Assembly (NCBI GenBank): GCA_028583685.1
Contig: JAMXIF010001164.1
Location: forward strand, 9,898,259 to 9,962,258
Source: Petaurus breviceps papuanus
Taxonomy: Eukaryota; Chordata; Mammalia; Diprotodontia; Petauridae
Direction of reading: 5' to 3'
DNA length: 64,000 bases
In this document: piece after piece, positions 59,591 to 64,000 of the stretch
Numbering within the stretch: the stretch's first letter is position 1
Layout: every line of letters begins with the position of its first letter
The notes under the pieces: generated by a model
Told to the model about the DNA's origin: nothing
The model's database searches: none
The model's input: only the letters and a program-made list of their open reading frames with translations
Position numbers and translations under genes: made by a program

Positions 59591-59924
59591 AACAGATGGA
59601 CACAGATGGAAACAGACAAAAGAGATAAAGATATGATGGAGAGAAGAGAAGGGAGGGGAAAGGCATCTGCCCTTAGGATGCTCAGATTCTGTCTGGATTT
59701 GGGGGAGGACATTAGGGAGTAGAGCAAATGGACAGTGATAGCATGGATGGCTCAGGGATAGGAGAGAGGGGAGAAGGAACCTTCAGGTGGAAATAAAGGG
59801 ATAGCCAGTAAGGATGACAGAGGGAGAGACTGGACAACAATGATGAAGCCTATGAATTTAAAAATAGTCACTTAAAGTTTCTTTCTGGTGACCAGAGGGA
59901 CAGTAGAACTGTCCACTGTAGAAC

Positions 59925-60170
59925 TGTATTCATTTATTTCAATAAATTGATTACCAGTTGCTAAATGTTGTTGTCTTTTTGAAATTGAATTTAAATGCAA
60001 ACTTTAAAAAGCCTTTCTGTTCTGGAAAAGATGAAATTGAGTTATTTGTTCAAGTGAAGATAAGAATTGAAATACCAGGAGGTAGAAACCTTCTGACTTC
60101 AACCCACTTGGCAGTGCCTTCTGTTCTCATAAAAATGGATAGCTCATCTTGCTCTAGTTAATTGGAGTCA
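59925..60170. repeat. Unclassified dispersed repeat, copy B
   Basis: Longest of three related copies: 'tcaataaattgattaccagt tgctaaatg', 'accaggaggtagaaaccttc tgacttcaaccca', 'ataaaaatggatagctcatc ttgctctagttaatt'. Confidence 0.55.
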
Positions 60171-60224
60171 TTTTCTAAAACAACCAATTTTCAATATGTG
60201 AGTCTTCAGAACAGGGCAAAAATG

Positions 60225-60750
60225 AGTGTCATACTGCTTTGAGGGCACGAACTGATTCTTTTAAGGGAAAATTCCTTAACAATGAAGAGTTAGTCAAAAG
60301 TGGAATAGACAGCCTTAGGAGGTAGCAAATTCCTATCTCTAGAGGTCTTTAGTCACTTGCAGGATGACCACTTGTAAAGAATATTGTAGAAGGGTTTCTT
60401 GTTAAAGTAATAATAATAACTGACATTTGCATAGCACTTTAAAGTTTGCAAAATGCTTTACATGCATTATCTCATTTGAGCTGGGAACAGCTCTAGGAAA
60501 TAGGAAATAGGGATTATTATCTCCATTTTACAGATTAGAAAAGTGAGACTCAGAAAGGTTAAAGGATCGACCCATTGTCACATAGGAAGAAAATACTAAA
60601 GGAGGGTTTGAATTTGGATGTTCTTGACTTCAAATTCATCACTCTATCTGCAATTTCTTTTTTTAATTATTTTTTTTCTCTTTCTGCAATTTCATGACCA
60701 GATGACTGCTCAGGTCCCTCCCAATACGAGATTCTGTGATTCTGATTTTG
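60225..60750 (+). repeat. CR1/L3 LINE 3' end, split by a SINE
   Basis: 'aaaagtggaatagacagcct taggaggtagcaaattccta', 'ggatgaccacttgtaaag', then after the SINE 'gctcaggtccctcccaatac gagattctgtgattctg', which is the diagnostic 3' terminus. Confidence 0.7.
60395..60690 (-). repeat. Ther/MIR-class SINE nested in CR1/L3
   Basis: 'tgacatttgcatagcacttt aaagtttgcaaaatgcttta catgcattatctcatttgag' followed by 'ctccattttacagattagaa aagtgagactcagaaagg'. Confidence 0.7.
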
Positions 60751-61029
60751 TGACTTTAATATAGCACCTGAAAACAAATTGGCTGCTCTTCAGAAATTAG
60801 CCAGATGGAATGCAAAGGCTTAATTTTACTTGGACCATCTCATTTGAAAATATCTGAGGGACTCCAAAATGGATCATAGAAAGAATACCTAGTTATTTTT
60901 TTAAATACAGGTAATAAAGGAATTAGGAATGCAACTTGGTATATGAGTGGAGAACTATGGGTGAAAATTGATTTGTGGCATCCTCAGGAAGCAAAAATAG
61001 CAAAGAGTTTCTGAAAAGACCTTGGGAAA

Positions 61030-61130
61030 ATTACCTCTGGTCTGCAGAACTCAGTTTCCTGAGCTGTAAAAAAGGAGGGTTGAACTGGATAATCTCTCAG
61101 GTACCTTCCAGCTTTAAGATTCCATGATGC
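61030..61130 (+). repeat. MIR-class SINE 3' part
   Basis: 'gaactcagtttcctgagctg taaaaaaggagggttgaact ggataatctctcaggtacct' is a sense MIR-class fragment. Confidence 0.6.
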
Positions 61131-61167
61131 TCTGACAGGCTTATAGCCACCCCTTCTGGGAGCAGCC

Positions 61168-61181
61168 GTTTCCATGGTAAC
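61168..61181. promoter_or_regulatory. X-box-like site GTTTCCATGGTAAC
   Basis: Near-palindrome with one mismatch to the RFX consensus, 2.9 kb from the three-site cluster in the same intron. Confidence 0.35.
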
Positions 61182-61954
61182 TGCCTCACACATTGGGTTC
61201 GTCTCCAGGGAGACAGAGAATGTCTCTTTGGGAGAGTGACTAAAACAGTGAAATTGGGAGGGTGGTGATGGAGCTGCCCCCCATTTGTTCTCTCACTTCA
61301 ACACCTTTTCTGAGGTATACCTGTGGGGAGGAGGAAAATCTATTATTCTAACACCCCCTTAGAATTCCACCTGTTACTATACTCCTTGTCTCTTTCATGT
61401 GACAAACCTCACTAGGAGAGTGTATGAAGGTACCTACAAGTGTCTGATGTGGAAAAAAATATATTTGCATCAGTGTGTGCTCCCTCCATTTGGTCTATTA
61501 TATATACCCAAGGCAAATCTCTAGGATCTCCAAGCATTCTCTTTATTTTACATTAAGACTTTGATTTAAGATTAGAGGCAGAGAACAACCCCACCCAGCT
61601 TGGGGCTCAGAACCTACTGAATCTCTCTTCTATTACACTTTAATATTATCCAGCAGTACTTCCTTTGATCTTGCCAAGCCTTCTTCATTGAAGACTGAAT
61701 AAGTGAAAATTTACCTAGCCATCTGTATCTAGCCAGGCCCTAGACTATGTCTTGTTTCACATCCCATCTAGCCATCCACCTGGAATATTCTCCTCCTCCT
61801 CCTCCCACCCTCTTCCCACAACTCTTGCTGAGGGCACAATATCAAAATCAATAGTACCATTGCTTTTGGAAATGATGCTCAATTGATTGATTGCTCCCTA
61901 GAACAACTCTCACTGACCCTAGGATGTCCTCTGACTACCATTTCCTTACAGTAT

Positions 61955-62062
61955 ATGAAATACTAGGAGGCAAAAACCCTTTGACTTCAGCCCATTTGGC
62001 ATTGCCTTATGTTCATATAAAAATGGATAACTTACCTTGCTGTAGTTAATTTGATATAATAA
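61955..62062. repeat. Unclassified dispersed repeat, copy C (3' part)
   Basis: 'aatactaggaggcaaaaacc ctttgacttcagcccatttg gc' and 'ataaaaatggataacttacc ttgctgtagttaattt' match copy B block for block. Confidence 0.5.
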
Positions 62063-62700
62063 TACAATGTCTCTCCCTATTAGAATAGGTTTTTTTAAAA
62101 AATTTATGTCCTCATTGTTTAGCATAGTGCCTGACGCTTAAAAAATGCCTATTCATTTGTTCATTCATTCATCCATTCATTCGATACTTAGCTCAAGCCT
62201 GCTTAGACACCCAGTTTCTTTGAACACTAGACTAACTTTTGGGCTGAGTTTTCCTTTTTTCCCCTTGGATCCTGTCACTACTGAACTGTTGACCTATTTT
62301 TTTTTCATATCTAGGTAGGCTTCCTGCCTTGGGTTCCCACTTGTGTGGCATCTTGCATTAGTGACTCTGTCAACTGACAATCTGTAGAGTCTACCTCTTG
62401 CTTCTGGACACTCATGAGTTGAGATTTTTTTCTCTGCAGATTGTCCCATCCTGAGCAGAAGAGACTTAAGGTCATAGAGGGCTCTCAGGTATAACCAACC
62501 CCTGGCTAGGTCTCCTGGAACTGTATATATGATTTTCCTGGTTCTGTCAGCCTCATTCCTTTATGTTATGTTCTCCACTGGGGGACCTAGTATTATTGCT
62601 GTTGTTCAAGGATATTATTCTCATTTTGCATTGCAGAATGTGCCCCCCCCAAAAAAAACCCACTATGCTATCTTATCAAGATTTTAAAATTTCACTTCAT
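62063..62700. other. CELF6 intron, little recognised
   Basis: An L2-like end ('agcatagtgcctgacgctta') and an ATTC-type run ('cattcattcatccattcatt') near 62120-62180; nothing else identified. Confidence 0.4.
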
Positions 62701-62709
62701 GATTGTTGG

Positions 62710-62716
<7 letters not shown>

Positions 62717-62760
<44 letters not shown>

Positions 62761-62770
62761 NNNNNNNNNN

Positions 62771-62822
<52 letters not shown>

Positions 62823-62968
62823 GCAATCAGGGTTAAGTAACTTGCTCAAGGTTACACGGCCAGGTGTCTCTGGGTGGGTGCTAAGTGTCTGAGCCCGGGA
62901 TTCGATCTCCAGGTCTTCTCAACACTGGAGCCGGTGCTCTTACTCGCTGTGCTATCTGGCCACCCCTA
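62717..62968 (-). repeat. WALLSI-type SINE with (TC)n-expanded tail and target-site duplication
   Basis: Complementary SINE body at 62819-62968 ('agcaatcagggttaagtaac' ... 'gctatctggccacccc'). It is preceded by (TC)n at 62717-62817, broken by 10 N. The 15-bp flank ATTGTTGGTATTTCT is exact at 62702-62716 and 62969-62983, so the microsatellite lies inside the insertion and has replaced the A-tail. Confidence 0.88.
62761..62770. other. Assembly gap (10 N) within (TC)n
   Basis: Ten Ns inside the dinucleotide tract. The true tract length is unknown. Confidence 0.99.
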
Positions 62969-62983
62969 ATTGTTGGTATTTCT

Positions 62984-64000
62984 GAAGTTGTTCCTTTTGA
63001 TTTGATATTTATTATAGTTTTGTTCAATTTATAATCTGTTTTGAATTTCCCAAATGCAGACTTTTACAACTTATGAGCCCTTGTTACATTCTAAAATTAA
63101 ATACATTGAAGTATTAATGTATTGGTTTAGATTTTAATTTAAAATATAAATTAAAATGTTAACACAAAATAGAGTAAAACATCTGTTTTTAAAAAAATAT
63201 TGTGATATTAATTTCTATATGTGCCATAGTTGTTGTCTTTTAACATTGTAAATGACAGAGAAAGGTCCTCAAAGTGCCTTGAGGCTCAGGGAGTCCAATT
63301 CACCATTAACAGTTTTACATATTCTTTTTTTATATACATATTCTTTCTGAAGAGGAGGAATGAGCATTGAATCTTTCTGGACAAAGTCTAGAACTAAATC
63401 CTGAGTGGAGATGAAGGAGGAGAGATGGATCTTATCCTAGGGAGCCTCTTATCAAATGGAAGAAACAAAGCTCCCTTGATATTGTCTTGGGAACCTCTGG
63501 TCTCTTGGAGCTTCTGATCTGATGAGGGAAGATGTTGAGGTTTTCTGGAGTCTGAATGGACAAAAAAATCCACTGAGTTTTTAGATAGAGAACATAAGTT
63601 GAGGCTTTGCCCAGAGCTGTCCTGCCCATTGTACTGTCCATTTAAATGGCCCCTGAGAAGACATATTACCCCAGTTTCAGTGATCCACACTGAATGTAAT
63701 GACAGTTCAGGGAAGATGCTTTAGAATAACATTTCCCAAGGGACTAGATTTCTCTCCTTGGCGCTGTAGTTATTAAATGTTATTGATTCTTTGGGTCTGG
63801 CTGATGGGCACAAATGTCAGGCTGGCTTGGGGGTAGAAAAGGTCAATAAAAGATTCCTTGCAGTTACTACTGTGTTCTCTCTCTGTCTTTCTCTCTCCCT
63901 CCCATACCATCTCCTTCTCTCTCTGTCTCATTTCTTCTTCCTCTTGACATGGTTATAGTTTGTGTGTATGTCATTTCTTCTGCTGTTATTCACTCTGAAT
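62984..64000. other. CELF6 intron, nothing recognised
   Basis: AT-rich at the left; a (CT)-rich stretch near 63870-63930. No exon or named repeat seen. Confidence 0.4.

Larger units (their letters stand above)
43071..64000 (-). other. CELF6 upstream intron (at least 20.9 kb)
   Basis: No exon coding the end of RRM1 (expected residues near HEQKTLPG) could be found on the minus strand above 43070, so this interval is taken as intron. It is mainly old LINE sequence with nested younger insertions, listed separately. No other gene was recognised on either strand. Confidence 0.6.

Noticed and set aside
59301-59727. Two Ser/Leu/Pro-rich minus-strand frames
   Set aside because: Complement of a (GA)n tract; no gene evidence.

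Overview
The window looks like nuclear DNA of a marsupial, probably an Australian one. It is dense in tRNA-derived SINEs of the WSINE1/WALLSI type, holds one MAR1-type SINE, and carries many old CR1/L3, L2 and MIR copies plus a full-length L1-derived element. Two vertebrate genes are readable from conserved, spliced exons. I could not run any search, so repeat family names rest on recognised consensus phrases.

Layout. 18-8860 (+): the last nine coding exons of PARP6, a mono-ADP-ribosyltransferase, followed by its 3'UTR and two AATAAA signals near 9130. 9160-~34100: intergenic DNA made mostly of nested repeats. These include CR1/L3 copies, an L2 with a MAR1 inside it, an LTR around 14.6-15.2 kb, and a decayed gammaretrovirus-like ERV on the minus strand (about 29.6-34.1 kb). 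35005-43070 (-): ten coding exons of CELF6, a neuronal CELF/Bruno-type RNA-binding protein, covering RRM2, the divergent linker and RRM3 to the stop. 43071-64000: CELF6 upstream intron DNA. The RRM1 exons were not found, so this intron is at least 20.9 kb. It holds L2, CR1/L3 and ancient L1 remnants, a complete 2.9-kb L1-type element without ORF2 (HAL1-like), a cluster of RFX X-box-like sites at 58.2 kb, and a 10-N assembly gap inside a (TC)n tract.

The two genes converge here (PARP6 +, CELF6 -). As I remember the human and mouse maps, the same genes run head-to-tail, so an inversion or rearrangement with a breakpoint in the 9-35 kb interval is suggested. The strongest noncoding observations are the HAL1-like element with a perfect target-site duplication and the X-box cluster. 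No operon, CRISPR array, phage or bacterial feature is present.
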